A stretch of DNA of 64,000 bases from Prescottella agglutinans (GCF_004011865.1 NZ_RKLP01000014.1:78448-142447); one strand, 5' to 3'. Numbered from the stretch's first letter, positions 10,105 through 19,301 are shown. Notes: generated by a model not told the origin, from the letters alone. Translations and numbers: made by a program.

Positions 10105-11046
10105 ATGACGTTCAACGACAGCGCACACGTCGATGCGGGGCGAGTCTCCGTCGGTGGCGGCGGTGGTGGTGGACGCGGCGGGAAGTTCGTGCTCGGCGGC
10201 GGTGCTGGCGGCCTGGTCGTGCTGATCCTCGCGCTGCTTCTCGGCGGCGATCCCGGCTCGATTCTCGGTGGGCTGTCCGGGGCCACGGGGGCGCCGTTCG
10301 AGTCCGGGACGAGCGCGGTGAGCGGCAGCCTCGCCGAGAAGTGTAAGAGCGGCGCGGACGCCAACCGGGACGTCGACTGCCGCGTCCTCTACACCGTCGG
10401 CAGCCTCGACGACGTGTGGGGTGCGCAGCTGCCCGCCCAGACGGGTGTCGACTACGTCGCGCCGCGGGTGCGCCTGTTCTCCGGCGCGATCAACACCGGG
10501 TGCGGCAACGCGACCAGCGACGTCGGACCGTTCTACTGCCCGGCCGACTCGACGGCGTACTTCGACACCAGCTTCTTCCAACTGCTCACCGACCGGTTCG
10601 GCGCCAACGACGGCGCGCTTGCCCAGGAGTACGTGGTGGCCCACGAGTTCGGTCACCACATCCAGAACCAACTCGGCGACATCGGTCGCGCGCAGCAGGA
10701 TCCGCGGGGTGCCACGTCTCAGGCGGTGCGCACCGAGTTGCAGGCGGACTGCTACGCCGGGATCTGGGCCCACTACGCAGCCTCCCAGCCCCGCCCGGAC
10801 ACCGGCGAGCCGCTGTTGGATCCGCTCACCGAGGCCGACGTCCGCGACGCGCTCTCGGCGGCATCCGCCGTCGGCGACGACCGGATCCAGCGATCCGCCG
10901 GCGCGCGCGTCAATCCGGAGGGGTGGACGCACGGCTCGTCGGACCAGCGGCAGAAGTGGTTCCTCACCGGCTACAACACCGGACGGGTCGACGCGTGCGA
11001 CACCTACTCCGCCCGCAATCTGGACAGTCCCGCCGGACTGCGCTGA
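10105..11046 (+). CDS. neutral zinc metallopeptidase (YpfJ family)
   Basis: A 313-residue membrane-anchored zinc peptidase. A Gly-rich cytoplasmic N-terminus is followed by a single hydrophobic helix at about residues 29-48, and the rest is predicted to be outside. The catalytic zinc motif HEFGHH is at 180-185, and ELQADCYAG supplies the third ligand. Paired cysteines in the exported domain fit an extracytoplasmic location. It matches the putative neutral zinc metallopeptidase family, whose substrates are not known. The ATG at 10105 follows a GGGAGCGATC sequence. It diverges from aspS. Confidence 0.9.
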   Translation: MTFNDSAHVDAGRVSVGGGGGGGRGGKFVLGGGAGGLVVLILALLLGGDPGSILGGLSGATGAPFESGTSAVSGSLAEKCKSGADANRDVDCRVLYTVGSLDDVWGAQLPAQTGVDYVAPRVRLFSGAINTGCGNATSDVGPFYCPADSTAYFDTSFFQLLTDRFGANDGALAQEYVVAHEFGHHIQNQLGDIGRAQQDPRGATSQAVRTELQADCYAGIWAHYAASQPRPDTGEPLLDPLTEADVRDALSAASAVGDDRIQRSAGARVNPEGWTHGSSDQRQKWFLTGYNTGRVDACDTYSARNLDSPAGLR

Positions 11047-11114
11047 AAGCTCCCGCATAGCCTGTCCTGGCGGTCGGACCACGGCCGCCGACGACACTTC
11101 CGGGGAGGCCGACT

Positions 11115-12728
11115 GTGGCGACCGTGCACCGCGAGCGCGCCCTCGAGGCGCCCGACGAGATCGCCCTGCGCGACGGCCGCGTCGAGATGACGTGGCCGGA
11201 CGTCGACACGGCGGTCAACCGGATCGCGAACGCGCTCCGGGCGATCGCGCTCGGCCCCGAACGTCGGGTCGCGGTGTTCGCCCGCAACAGCGCGGAGACG
11301 ATCCTGGCGCACGTCGGGATCATCCACGCGGGGTGCTCCCCCGTTCCGGCCAGCTACCACCTGACCGCCCCGGAACTCGCCTACATCCTCGAGGATTCGC
11401 GGGCCGCAGCGGTGTTCGTCGGCCCGGAGAACGCGGCCGTCGGCACCGAAGCCGCTCGCCTCGCTGGGGTTCCGCTCGTGGTGGGCTGGCGCGGCGCGGA
11501 CGACGCCACCGCGGGCGGTATCACGCCGTGGGACGGGTGGCTCGCGCAGGCCTCGGCCGACGACCCGCCGTCCGACGTGCCCGCACAGCCGTTCCTGTCG
11601 TACACGTCCGGCACCACGGGCACCCCCAAGGGTGTCAATGCCCTTGCGGGAAGCCCCGATCCGGGTGCGACGGTCGACGACTACGTGCGGTCGATGCGGA
11701 CACTGCCGCTCGCGCAGTGGCCCGGCCATCTGGTCGTCGGCCCGCTCCACCACACCGGTCCGCTCGCGGGCGTGCGCCTCGTCGCGTGCGGACGGCCGGT
11801 GACGGTGCTCGAGAGATTCGACGCCGAGGCCGTGCTCGCCGCGATCGACCGGCACCGGGTCGCGACCTCGCTCATGGTGCCGACACACTTCCACCGCCTG
11901 CTGTCCCTGCCCGCCGACGTCCGCGCCCACTACGACGTGGGTTCGTTGAGACTGGTGACCCACACCGGCGCGGCGTGCCCGCACGACGTGAAGCGCGCGA
12001 TGATCGACTGGTTCGGCCCGGTGCTGTTCGATTCGTACGGCGGCAGCGAATCCGGTCCGCTGTGCGGGATCTCCTCGGCCGAGTGGCTGAGGCGGCCGGG
12101 CAGCGTCGGGCGGGTGCGACCGCCGTTCGTCCGTGCCGTCGCGGTGGACGCAGGCGGAAACGAACTACCGTCCGGTGCGGAGGGCAGGCTCGCGTTCGAG
12201 GAACGCGACGGCCGGTCGGTCGCCTACCTCGGTGCCGCCCGGAAGACGTCGGAGTCGCTGATCCGGCCCGGCCTGTTCACGCTCGGCGATGTCGGCTACG
12301 TCGACGACGACGGTTTCGTGTTCATCACCGACCGGGAGACCGACATGATCATCTCGGGCGGCGTGAACATCTATCCGGCGGAGATCGAGCACGTCCTCGC
12401 GTCCCATCCGGACGTCGGGGATGTCGCGGTCATCGGCGTGCCGGACGAGGACATGGGCGAATCCGTCCTGGCACTGGTGGTCCCCCGCTGCGCCGACCGC
12501 GTGCCCGCCGCCGCCGACCTGGTCGAGCACTGCCGCCGCACGCTCGCCGGCTACAAGGTGCCGCGCGCGATCGAGTTCCGCGACGACCTCGGCCGCAGCA
12601 CGATGGGCAAGATCAGCAAGCGGGTGCTGCGGGCCCCGTACCGGGCGACCGACCGACACGATCAGTCGGGTTCGTCGTCCTCGCCGGGCGCGGACTCCGC
12701 TTCCTCCTCCTCGTGGACCAGTTCGTAG
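11115..12728 (+). CDS. AMP-binding acyl-CoA synthetase
   Basis: A 537-residue adenylate-forming enzyme that would activate a carboxylic acid to its CoA thioester. The P-loop motif [12 protein letters not shown] is at about residues 162-173. The A5-type motif DSYGGSESG and the A7/A8 region with [13 protein letters not shown] follow. A C-terminal catalytic lysine lies in GKISKRVLR. The GTG start at 11115 follows GGGGAGG. The Ser-rich tail (about 20 residues) reads through the end of the convergent AI-2E transporter gene, overlapping it by 67 bp. The substrate is not evident; a fatty or aromatic acid is plausible. Confidence 0.9.
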   Translation: MATVHRERALEAPDEIALRDGRVEMTWPDVDTAVNRIANALRAIALGPERRVAVFARNSAETILAHVGIIHAGCSPVPASYHLTAPELAYILEDSRAAAVFVGPENAAVGTEAARLAGVPLVVGWRGADDATAGGITPWDGWLAQASADDPPSDVPAQPFLSYTSGTTGTPKGVNALAGSPDPGATVDDYVRSMRTLPLAQWPGHLVVGPLHHTGPLAGVRLVACGRPVTVLERFDAEAVLAAIDRHRVATSLMVPTHFHRLLSLPADVRAHYDVGSLRLVTHTGAACPHDVKRAMIDWFGPVLFDSYGGSESGPLCGISSAEWLRRPGSVGRVRPPFVRAVAVDAGGNELPSGAEGRLAFEERDGRSVAYLGAARKTSESLIRPGLFTLGDVGYVDDDGFVFITDRETDMIISGGVNIYPAEIEHVLASHPDVGDVAVIGVPDEDMGESVLALVVPRCADRVPAAADLVEHCRRTLAGYKVPRAIEFRDDLGRSTMGKISKRVLRAPYRATDRHDQSGSSSSPGADSASSSSWTSS

Positions 12729-13804
12729 CGGTGTCCGTAGGTTTCGACGATCGCCTGGATCACCGCCACCACCGGGACCGAGACCAGCGCGCCGATCGCC
12801 CCGAACAGCGAGGCACCGACGATCACCGACCCGAACGCGACCGCGGGATGGATCGACACCGTGCGGGACGTGATCCGTGGATGGAGGATGTAGTTCTCGA
12901 TCTGTTGGTACGCGGTCCCGAACAGCACCACCCACACGCCGTCGAAGGGTTGCGCCGCCGCCGCGATGATCGCGGGCAGCGCGATCGCGAGGTAGGTGCC
13001 GAGGGTCGGGATGAACTGGGAGACGACGCCGGTCCAGATCGCGAGCGGTAGCCAGTACGGGACCCCGATCGCCAGGAAGAAGATCCCCGTGACGACCGCA
13101 CTGATCGCGGCGAGGATCACCCGGGACACCACGTAGCCGCCGGCCTTGTCGACCGAGATCTCCCACACCGTCGCGATGACCTTCTGCTGCCTCGCCGGGA
13201 ACCAACTCGAGATGGTGCGCCGCAGTTGTGGCCCCTGCGCCGACATGTAGAAGACGAACAGCAGGACGGTCGCCGCCTGGAACACCACCCCGACCAGGGT
13301 GGACACGACACCGAGAACCCCGGGCGTGTACCTCTCGGCGAGGTCCCGGATGTTCTCGGGCGTGATCTTGATCAGGTCCTTGCCGGTGGCGAAGTCGGTG
13401 CCGAACGTGCGATTGGCCCATTCGGTGACGCGAGTGAGCGCGTCCGGCAAGGCACCCAGCAGCTGCGCCAACTGCTCGGCGAGCAACGCGCCGAAGACCG
13501 CGATGAACCCGATCGCGAAGACGATCGTCCCGACCAGCACCAATCCGGTTCCCGCGCCGCGCCGCAGCCCGGCCCGTTCGAGGCGGTCGACGACCGGTTC
13601 GATGGTGACGCTGGCCAGCCACGCGAGGAACAACACGCCGAGGAATCCGCGGATGTTGTGGAACAGCCAGCCCGCGATCTGGTAGGCCGCGATCGCGAGC
13701 AGGACGTAGACGATCACGACCCGCAGCGAGCGCAGGTTCGAGTTCCGGCCGTCGTCGGTCGACGCCGGTCTGCCCGAGCCGGTGTCCGAGTCGTCGCCGG
13801 CCAT
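12662..13804 (-). CDS. AI-2E family transporter (PerM-like)
   Basis: A 380-residue membrane protein with about eight hydrophobic segments and the PerM/YdiK pattern. After a hydrophilic N-terminus there are two pairs of N-terminal helices and a long extracytoplasmic-like loop at roughly 115-160. The C-terminal core contains SQFIPTLGTYLA and YQQIENYILHPRI, both conserved in the family. Members export autoinducer-2 or act as antiporters; the substrate here is unknown. The acidic C-terminus overlaps the end of the convergent acyl-CoA synthetase gene. Confidence 0.9.
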   Translation of the reverse strand: MAGDDSDTGSGRPASTDDGRNSNLRSLRVVIVYVLLAIAAYQIAGWLFHNIRGFLGVLFLAWLASVTIEPVVDRLERAGLRRGAGTGLVLVGTIVFAIGFIAVFGALLAEQLAQLLGALPDALTRVTEWANRTFGTDFATGKDLIKITPENIRDLAERYTPGVLGVVSTLVGVVFQAATVLLFVFYMSAQGPQLRRTISSWFPARQQKVIATVWEISVDKAGGYVVSRVILAAISAVVTGIFFLAIGVPYWLPLAIWTGVVSQFIPTLGTYLAIALPAIIAAAAQPFDGVWVVLFGTAYQQIENYILHPRITSRTVSIHPAVAFGSVIVGASLFGAIGALVSVPVVAVIQAIVETYGHRYELVHEEEEAESAPGEDDEPD

Positions 13805-13911
13805 CGCACCCTCCGCCCCGTGACGATTGCTGCCCTCCTGCGGGAACCTACCCGCCGCAGCGGGATTCGGCGGCGCTTCCCGAGGCCGGAGCGTCCCCTC
13901 GTGTCCGGCGC

Positions 13912-13951
13912 TGGACGTACACCAACGGGTACGGTATAGATAAATTATCTA
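13912..13951 (+). promoter_or_regulatory. promoter and 15-bp operator of the thiolase gene
   Basis: TGGACG (13912-13917) and TATAGA (13935-13940) are spaced 17 bases, like -35 and -10 boxes. The perfect palindrome TAGATAAATTATCTA (13937-13951) covers the -10 region and downstream bases. This AT-rich dyad stands out in a GC-rich genome and looks like a repressor site. It does not resemble the KstR2 box I know. Confidence 0.55.
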
Positions 13952-13979
13952 CCTGATTAGACCTAGTGAGGAGGGTCCC

Positions 13980-15131
13980 ATGTCCGAGGCGTACATCGTC
14001 GACGCAGTCCGCACACCCGTCGGGAAGAAGAACGGCGCGCTGTCGTCCGTCCACCCGATCGACCTGGGCGCGAGCATCATCCGGTCGGCCATGAGCCGCA
14101 CGGACGTCGATCCCGCGGCCGTCGACGACGTCGTCTTCGGCTGCGTCGACGCGATCGGCGCGCAGGCCGGCAACATCGCGCGGACGTCGTGGCTCGCGAC
14201 CGGGCTGCCCGAGGAGGTTCCGGGCACCACCGTCGACCGGCAGTGCGGGTCGAGCCAGCAGGCACTGCACTTCGCGGCGCAGGCGGTGATGAGCGGAACC
14301 GCCGACCTGATCCTGGCCGGCGGCGTGCAGAACATGAGTCGGATCCCGATCTCCGCGGCGATGACCGTCGGCCGCGACTTCGGGTTCGACGACCCGTTCT
14401 CAGGATCGACCGAGTGGGCGCGCCGCTACGGCGACCAGGAGGTGTCCCAGTTCCACGGTGCCGAGCTGATCGCCGAGAAGTGGGGCATCGACCGGGAGGA
14501 CATGGAACGCTGGGCGCTGCGCAGCCACGACCGGGCGCACGCGGCGATCGCGCAGGGACGGTTCGCGCGCGAGATCGTCCCCGTCGGCGACTTCGCGGTG
14601 GACGAGGGTCCGCGCGACACCAGCCTCGAGGCGATGGCCCGACTGCAGCCGCTGCGGCCCGGCGGCCGTCTCACCGCCGCGCTGGCGAGCCAGATCGCCG
14701 ACGGCGCGAGCGCCGTCCTCGTCGCGTCCGAGTCGGCCGTCAAGGCGCACAACCTGGTTCCGCGGGCCCGGATCCACCACATGAGCGTCCGCGGCGCCGA
14801 TCCCATCTTCATGCTGAGCGCGCCCATCCCTGCGACCGAGTACGCCCTGCGGAAGACCGGCCTGCGGATCGACGACTTCGACGCGATCGAGATCAACGAG
14901 GCGTTCGCGTCGGTGGTGCTGTCCTGGCTGGCCGAGACCGGCGCCGACCCCGCCAAGGTCAACGCGAACGGCGGTGGCATTGCCCTCGGACATCCGCTGG
15001 GCGCCACCGGAACCAAGCTGTTCGCAACCCTGTTGAACGAGCTCGAGCGGACCGGCGGCCGCTACGGGCTGCAGACGATGTGCGAGGGCGGTGGCACGGC
15101 GAACGTGCTCATCGTCGAACGCCTGGGCTGA
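13980..15131 (+). CDS. fadA6: thiolase, FadA6-like acetyl-CoA acyltransferase
   Basis: A 383-residue degradative thiolase that cleaves a 3-ketoacyl-CoA with CoA. The nucleophile Cys89 lies in TVDRQCGSSQQA. GHPLGATG carries the catalytic His and CEGGGTA the second Cys. Overall it closely resembles M. tuberculosis FadA6 from memory (SEAYIVDAVRTPVGKKNGA, WARRYGDQEVSQFHGAELIAEKW). FadA6 acts late in cholesterol ring degradation, but no other steroid ring genes adjoin it here, so the exact substrate is inference. A GAGGAGG ribosome site precedes ATG 13980. Its stop is 6 bp from the convergent radical SAM gene. Confidence 0.9.
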   Translation: MSEAYIVDAVRTPVGKKNGALSSVHPIDLGASIIRSAMSRTDVDPAAVDDVVFGCVDAIGAQAGNIARTSWLATGLPEEVPGTTVDRQCGSSQQALHFAAQAVMSGTADLILAGGVQNMSRIPISAAMTVGRDFGFDDPFSGSTEWARRYGDQEVSQFHGAELIAEKWGIDREDMERWALRSHDRAHAAIAQGRFAREIVPVGDFAVDEGPRDTSLEAMARLQPLRPGGRLTAALASQIADGASAVLVASESAVKAHNLVPRARIHHMSVRGADPIFMLSAPIPATEYALRKTGLRIDDFDAIEINEAFASVVLSWLAETGADPAKVNANGGGIALGHPLGATGTKLFATLLNELERTGGRYGLQTMCEGGGTANVLIVERLG

Positions 15132-15137
15132 CCCGGC

Positions 15138-16163
15138 TCAGAACAGCGTCGGGTCCGGCGCGGCGCCGGCCCCGACGAGTTCGCGCCGCTCGGGGGCGGG
15201 CGCGTCGCGATGCTCGGAACGTCCTCCGAGCCCGTACTTCTCGACCATCGGCTCGACCCGCGCCTTGAGCCACGTCTTGTACTCCGGGGTGACGTAGGCG
15301 CCCCGCCCGTAGAGCTGGCGGTACCGCCGCACCAGCGCCGGATGCTCCGACGCGAGCCAGTTCAGGAACCACCCGCGCGTGCTCCCCCGCAGGTGCATCG
15401 GGAAGATCGTCACGCCGGTGGCCCCGGCGTCGGCGATCGAGGACAGCAGCCCGTCGAGGTGCGCTGTCGAGTCGGTGAGATACGGAATGACCGGCGCGAC
15501 CATGACATTGCACGGCAGACCCGCATCGGTGACGGCCCGGATCAGGTCGAGGCGAGCCCGCGGGGACGGGGTACCGGGCTCGACCGCCTTCTGCAGTTCG
15601 GGATCGTGGATCGCGAGTGAGACCCCGATCCCGACGGGCACCTGCTCGGCGGCCTGCCGCAACAGCGGCAGATCCCGTTGCAGCAGTGTGCCCTTGGTCA
15701 GGATCGAGAACGGGGTGCGCGATTCCGCGAGCGCACCGATGATCGCCGGCATGAGCCGGTAGCGGCCTTCGGCGCGCTGGTACGGATCGGTGTTGGTGCC
15801 GAGCGCGACGTGCTCGCGCTTCCACGATCGACGCGCCAACTCCTTGCGCAGCACGGCGGCGATGTTCATCTTGACCACGACCTGGGTGTCGAAATCGCGC
15901 CCGGAATCGAGGTCCAGGTACTCGTGCGTGGGCCGTGCGAAGCAGTACCGACACGCGTGCGTGCAGCCGCGAAAGGTGTTGACCGTGTAGCGGAACGGCA
16001 GCGCCGACTCCTCCGGCACCTTGTTCAGCGCACTCTTGCACAGCACCTCGTGGAACGTGATCCCGTCGAACTCCGGCGTCCGGACGCTGCGCATGAGCCC
16101 GGCCCGTTCCAGCCCCGGGAGCGCGTCGTCGTTCGCGTCGAGCGTCTGCCCCTGCCACCTCAT
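15138..16163 (-). CDS. radical SAM protein, Rv2578c / spore-photoproduct-lyase-like
   Basis: A 341-residue radical SAM enzyme. The iron-sulfur cluster motif is CTHACRYC, with cysteines at about 67, 71 and 74. It matches the Rv2578c family from memory, including LCKSALNKVP, ALGTNTDPYQRAEGRYRLMP and LHLRGSTRGWF. The family is related to spore photoproduct lyase but its reaction is unknown. ATG 16163 (MRWQGQ) was chosen over an upstream in-frame ATG because the conserved protein starts there and the upstream stretch holds two LexA-type SOS boxes. These point to induction by DNA damage. Rv2578c is, as I recall, also in the mycobacterial LexA regulon. Confidence 0.92.
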   Translation of the reverse strand: MRWQGQTLDANDDALPGLERAGLMRSVRTPEFDGITFHEVLCKSALNKVPEESALPFRYTVNTFRGCTHACRYCFARPTHEYLDLDSGRDFDTQVVVKMNIAAVLRKELARRSWKREHVALGTNTDPYQRAEGRYRLMPAIIGALAESRTPFSILTKGTLLQRDLPLLRQAAEQVPVGIGVSLAIHDPELQKAVEPGTPSPRARLDLIRAVTDAGLPCNVMVAPVIPYLTDSTAHLDGLLSSIADAGATGVTIFPMHLRGSTRGWFLNWLASEHPALVRRYRQLYGRGAYVTPEYKTWLKARVEPMVEKYGLGGRSEHRDAPAPERRELVGAGAAPDPTLF

Positions 16164-16171
16164 GACGACAG

Positions 16172-16187
16172 TCGAACACGCGTGCGA
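16172..16187. promoter_or_regulatory. SOS (LexA) box, proximal
   Basis: TCGAACACGCGTGCGA matches the mycobacterial/rhodococcal LexA consensus TCGAAC-N4-GTTCGA at 11 of 12 fixed positions. It begins 9 bp upstream of the ATG of the radical SAM gene, so LexA bound there would block its transcription. Confidence 0.75.
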
Positions 16188-16206
16188 ACCAGTGTCAACA
16201 GAAGTG

Positions 16207-16222
16207 TCGAATTCGTGTTCGA
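16207..16222. promoter_or_regulatory. SOS (LexA) box, distal
   Basis: TCGAATTCGTGTTCGA matches TCGAAC-N4-GTTCGA at 11 of 12 positions. It starts 35 bp from the first box and 48 bp before the divergent RidA-family start, so it may serve one or both genes. Confidence 0.7.
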
Positions 16223-16269
16223 ACGGTGCGCGCGCGGCGCCGGCCCGTCGGCCTGACAGAATCTGGCCC

Positions 16270-16635
16270 ATGACCAGAAAGAACATCTCGTCCGGTTCCG
16301 AGTGGGAGCCGAAGATCGGCTACTCGCGCGCGGTGCGCATCGGCAACCAGATCGCCGTGTCCGGCACGACGTCGCCCGGCGCCACGCTCGAGGAGCAGAC
16401 CCGCGGCGCCCTGGCGACCATCGCGGCCTCCCTGACCGAGGCGGGCGCGTCGCTGACCGACGTCATTCGCACCCGGATGTACCTGCGGGACATGTCGAAG
16501 TGGGAGGAGGCCGCCCTCGCGCACGGTGAGGTGTTCGGCGACATCCGCCCGGCCACCACCATTCTCGAGGTGAGCGCTCTCATCGACTCCGACCTGCTGA
16601 TCGAGATCGAGGCCGACGCCGTCGTCACCGACTGA
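16270..16635 (+). CDS. RidA family protein
   Basis: A 121-residue protein of the RidA/YjgF/UK114 family, whose best known members deaminate reactive enamine/imine intermediates. Motifs include the segment YSRAVRIGNQIAVSGTT and, near the C-terminus, RPATTILEVSALIDSDLLIEIEADAV, where RPA.T and the Glu-rich strand are family marks. The Arg of the catalytic pocket appears to be present in DIRPATT. ATG 16270 gives the usual family length; the open frame upstream is not conserved-looking. It is divergent from the SOS-box gene and ends before a strong hairpin. Confidence 0.9.
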   Translation: MTRKNISSGSEWEPKIGYSRAVRIGNQIAVSGTTSPGATLEEQTRGALATIAASLTEAGASLTDVIRTRMYLRDMSKWEEAALAHGEVFGDIRPATTILEVSALIDSDLLIEIEADAVVTD

Positions 16636-16642
16636 CGCCCCC

Positions 16643-16683
16643 GACTCGGACCGTCCGACGAGCAGTGTCGGACGGTCCGAGTC
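16643..16683. terminator. bidirectional hairpin terminator
   Basis: A perfect 17-bp stem, GACTCGGACCGTCCGAC with its complement, encloses a 7-base loop. It lies 8 bp after the RidA-family stop and 26 bp from the convergent M23 gene stop. There is no clear T-tract on either strand, which is common in actinobacteria. Confidence 0.85.
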
Positions 16684-16708
16684 GTTCGACGACCCGACCG
16701 CGGCAGGG

Positions 16709-17350
16709 TCAGAAGATGAACACGCCGCGCGCCGCGAGCCACGGCACGGGGTCGACCTTGATCCAGCCCGGCAGGTCGACCTCGAAGTGCAGGTGCGGGC
16801 CGGTGGAGTTGCCGCGGCTGCCGACGTTCGCGATTCGCTGGCCCGCGACCACCCGCTGCCCCTTGGAGACGAGGTTGACGTCGTTGTGGCCGTAGGTGGT
16901 GACGGTGCCGTCGTTGTGACGGATCCGGATCCACAGCCCGAATCCCGAGGCCGGGCCGGCGTCGATGACGGTGCCGTCCGCGGCGGCGAGGATCGGCGCC
17001 CCCATCGGCGCGGCGATGTCGATACCCATGTGCCCGCCACCGAATCGCGTCGTGATGGGTCCGGACGCGGGCCTGACCACCCCACCCAGCCCCAGGCTGC
17101 CGAACGGCAGCCCCGAACTCGAACCGAAGTCGAGACTCTGCAGGCTCCGGACCGCACCGGTCACGTTCTCCACCATCGACGCCGCGTCGTTGAGGAACTG
17201 CGCGACGTCCGAGGAACCGATCGGGGGGAGCGCGGGCTGCGCCGACGCGGTCGATCCGGATCCGATCACGAGTGCACCCGTCAGCCCCGCCGCGGACACG
17301 ACACCGGCGACGACGCGCCGGACTCCCAACTGCCACTTCGAACGTCCCAT
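16709..17350 (-). CDS. secreted M23 family metallopeptidase
   Basis: A 213-residue exported peptidoglycan endopeptidase. A signal peptide runs to about SAQPA (residue 40), with an RR and a hydrophobic core. After a linker containing VAQFLNDAASMVENV comes the M23 (LytM) domain, with zinc ligands in GHMGID (His107, Asp111) and HLHFE. Together these cover the H-x3-D and HxH parts of the fold. ATG 17350 with AAAGGG upstream was chosen; an ATG 18 codons earlier lacks a ribosome site. It probably cuts peptide cross-links in the cell wall. A perfect dyad lies just upstream of the gene. Confidence 0.92.
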   Translation of the reverse strand: MGRSKWQLGVRRVVAGVVSAAGLTGALVIGSGSTASAQPALPPIGSSDVAQFLNDAASMVENVTGAVRSLQSLDFGSSSGLPFGSLGLGGVVRPASGPITTRFGGGHMGIDIAAPMGAPILAAADGTVIDAGPASGFGLWIRIRHNDGTVTTYGHNDVNLVSKGQRVVAGQRIANVGSRGNSTGPHLHFEVDLPGWIKVDPVPWLAARGVFIF

Positions 17351-17377
17351 TCCCACACCCTTTCGTCGAGCGTTTGA

Positions 17378-17395
17378 TCGGTTCCAGGGAACCGA
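17378..17395. promoter_or_regulatory. 8-bp-arm dyad upstream of M23 gene
   Basis: TCGGTTCC-AG-GGAACCGA is a perfect inverted repeat 28 bp upstream of the M23 start codon. It could be an operator or form a hairpin in the leader. No known regulator is recognised. Confidence 0.35.
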
Positions 17396-17728
17396 CTTGG
17401 ACAAAACTCGCTACGAATCCTCGAGACGAAGAACTCCCACACCCCGGCGGAGCTCGCAACTCGAACGGCGCGACGAACGACACCGCACACGAGCGGAATC
17501 GACCGCGATCGACGCCCCGACCTGCATCTTTGCCGCAGCCTGGACAGTCGCTCGCAAACCGGAACGAAAATCGGCGGACCACTCGCCGCCGACGGACGGA
17601 AGACCCACACCCGGCACCGGATTCGCCACCACCCCACACGACCGAAACGCAGATGATGGGAACGGCATATGCGCGGATCCGCCTTTCGAAGTGGACGGTG
17701 GCGAACTGGCACACCACCCCATCTACGG

Positions 17729-17742
17729 TCTACGTACGTAGA
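17729..17742. promoter_or_regulatory. BlaI operator upstream of blaI
   Basis: TCTACGTACGTAGA is a perfect 14-bp palindrome 110 bp upstream of the blaI start. Its half-site CTACGTA recurs in the dyad before the multicopper oxidase gene at 19245-19262, which suggests the same repressor acts at both. Confidence 0.55.
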
Positions 17743-17852
17743 ACGTAACAAAGCGTCGGTATTCCGTGGCCGGATTTCGATCCCCGCTTCGTGCGGGGGC
17801 CGGGGCAAAACCGGCGTCGTATCCTGAGGAGCGACGATAACGGGAGGCAAGC

Positions 17853-18230
17853 GTGCGCGTTCGCGGATTCGGCGAGCTCGAAGCCGTCGTGATGGACCGA
17901 CTCTGGGCCCGGGACGGCGCCGCGACGGTCCGGCAGGTGTTTGACGAGCTCGCCCGGGAACGCGACATCGCCTACACCACCGTGATGTCGACGATGGACA
18001 ACCTGCACCGCAAGGGCTGGCTCGAGCGCGAACGCGTGGGCAAGGCGTTCAGCTACTGGCCCACGCTCACCCGGGAGCAGCACACCGCCCGCCTGATGCG
18101 GGACGCCTTCGACGACGGCGGCCGATCCGACCTGGTACTCACGCATTTCATCGAGCAGATGAGCGAGGAGGAGTCCGCGAGCCTGCGGATCGCCCTCGAG
18201 CGGTTGACGCCGCCCGGGGACCGTCGATGA
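17853..18230 (+). CDS. blaI: BlaI/MecI/CopY family transcriptional repressor
   Basis: A 125-residue winged-helix repressor. The DNA-binding half contains FGELEAVVMDRLW and RQVFDELARERDIAYTTVMST, where the TTVMST recognition segment is characteristic. A dimerisation half follows. In staphylococci members answer beta-lactams; CopY members answer copper. GTG 17853 follows a GGGAGGC ribosome site. ATGA overlap with the next gene shows translational coupling with the M56 peptidase, the usual sensor partner. A palindromic box is upstream, and a related box precedes the multicopper oxidase gene. Confidence 0.92.
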   Translation: MRVRGFGELEAVVMDRLWARDGAATVRQVFDELARERDIAYTTVMSTMDNLHRKGWLERERVGKAFSYWPTLTREQHTARLMRDAFDDGGRSDLVLTHFIEQMSEEESASLRIALERLTPPGDRR

Positions 18231-19183
18231 GTGCGGCGCTCTGCCTGCTGTCGTACGCGGCGATCGTCGCCGTCGCGGCGCCGCGTGTCCTGACCCGCCT
18301 GACCCGCCGGGGCATCGCCCCGCGACTGGGCGTCGTCGCGTGGATCGCCGCGATCGGTTCGGTCGTGGCATCCTCCGTCGCCGCGACGACGGTCGCCGTC
18401 GCCGACCTCGCCCACTCCCCCTCCGCGTCGGGCACCTCGTTCATGGCTGCGTGCGAGCACCTCGCCCGCCTCCTCGCCGGGGAACACGCCACCCCCGCCG
18501 CCCGATACGGAGCGGCGGCGCTCACGGCGACGGTCGTCGTCGCCGTCGCGTTCACCGGAGTCCGCCTCGCCCACAACCTGTCCGCGAGCCGCCGCAGCAC
18601 CCACGGGCACGCCCGCACCGCCCGTCTCGTGGGCCGGCCGATCGACGGGCACGACGCCGTCGTGCTGGACGCACCGCACCGCGCGGCCTACTGCGTCGCC
18701 GGCCGCCCGCACGCGATCGTCGTGACCAGCGCGGCTCTCGACGCCCTCGACGCCGGACAACTCGATGCGGTGCTCGCGCACGAACGCGCCCATCTCACGG
18801 GTCGGCACCCGCAGGTGCTCGCGGTCGTCCGCGCGCTCGCCAGGAGCGCGCCCCGATTGACGCTGTTCACCACCGGCGCAGCGGAAGTCGCCCGCCTGCT
18901 CGAGATGTGCGCCGACGATCGCGCGATGCGCACCCACAGCCCGCACACCCTCCTGCGGGGTCTGATCGCGCTCACCGGCCCCACCCCGTCCGGCGCACTC
19001 AGCGCCGGCAACGTCGCGGTCCTCGACCGCGCCGACCGACTCGCGTCGCCGCCTCGGGCACTCGACCGCGCGCGCATCCGCGCCCTCCTCACCACCGCGA
19101 TTGCGGCACTGACCGCCGTTCCGCTCGCGGCCTCGGCACTCGTGCTCACCGGCCGGATGCTGTGCCTCACCGTGCTCGTGTGA
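18227..19183 (+). CDS. M56 family metallopeptidase (BlaR1-like, without sensor domain)
   Basis: A 318-residue integral membrane protease. Hydrophobic segments are at about 1-20, 35-60, 95-115 and near 280-310. The zinc motif HERAH is at about 185-189. It lacks the extracellular penicillin-binding sensor of BlaR1/MecR1, like the short actinobacterial Rv1845c type. It would be expected to cut or inactivate the BlaI repressor encoded just upstream (4-bp overlap), though the signal is unknown. Confidence 0.9.
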   Translation: MSAALCLLSYAAIVAVAAPRVLTRLTRRGIAPRLGVVAWIAAIGSVVASSVAATTVAVADLAHSPSASGTSFMAACEHLARLLAGEHATPAARYGAAALTATVVVAVAFTGVRLAHNLSASRRSTHGHARTARLVGRPIDGHDAVVLDAPHRAAYCVAGRPHAIVVTSAALDALDAGQLDAVLAHERAHLTGRHPQVLAVVRALARSAPRLTLFTTGAAEVARLLEMCADDRAMRTHSPHTLLRGLIALTGPTPSGALSAGNVAVLDRADRLASPPRALDRARIRALLTTAIAALTAVPLAASALVLTGRMLCLTVLV

Positions 19184-19244
19184 ACCTCCCGTGACCAGGC
19201 CCACCGGGTCGTCGCGGGCATCGACTCCCAACATCTACTAACCT

Positions 19245-19262
19245 ACTACGTAGATACGTAGT
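19245..19262. promoter_or_regulatory. BlaI-type operator upstream of multicopper oxidase
   Basis: ACTACGTAGATACGTAGT is a perfect inverted repeat with 8-bp arms and a 2-bp centre. It sits 40 bp upstream of the oxidase ATG, a natural promoter position. The half-site CTACGTA is shared with the box before blaI. Confidence 0.6.
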
Positions 19263-19301
19263 TTCTCGGCACTCGGACGAGTCGTCGAGCGAGGAGTCCC
19301 G

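Larger units (their letters stand above)
17351..17852. other. 502-bp intergenic region between divergent M23 and blaI genes
   Basis: No convincing gene is seen here. It contains the M23 dyad (17378-17395) and the blaI operator (17729-17742), and probably two promoters. A leader-like sequence such as a c-di-AMP riboswitch was looked for because such elements often precede cell-wall hydrolase genes; the signature was not found. Confidence 0.6.

Noticed and set aside
17351..17720. c-di-AMP riboswitch before the M23 gene
   Set aside because: The expected GCCGAATCC and GGGGTGAATC blocks do not occur together.
17411..17722. 103-residue leftward ORF in the intergenic region
   Set aside because: No recognisable domain, poor start and it covers likely promoter and operator sequence.
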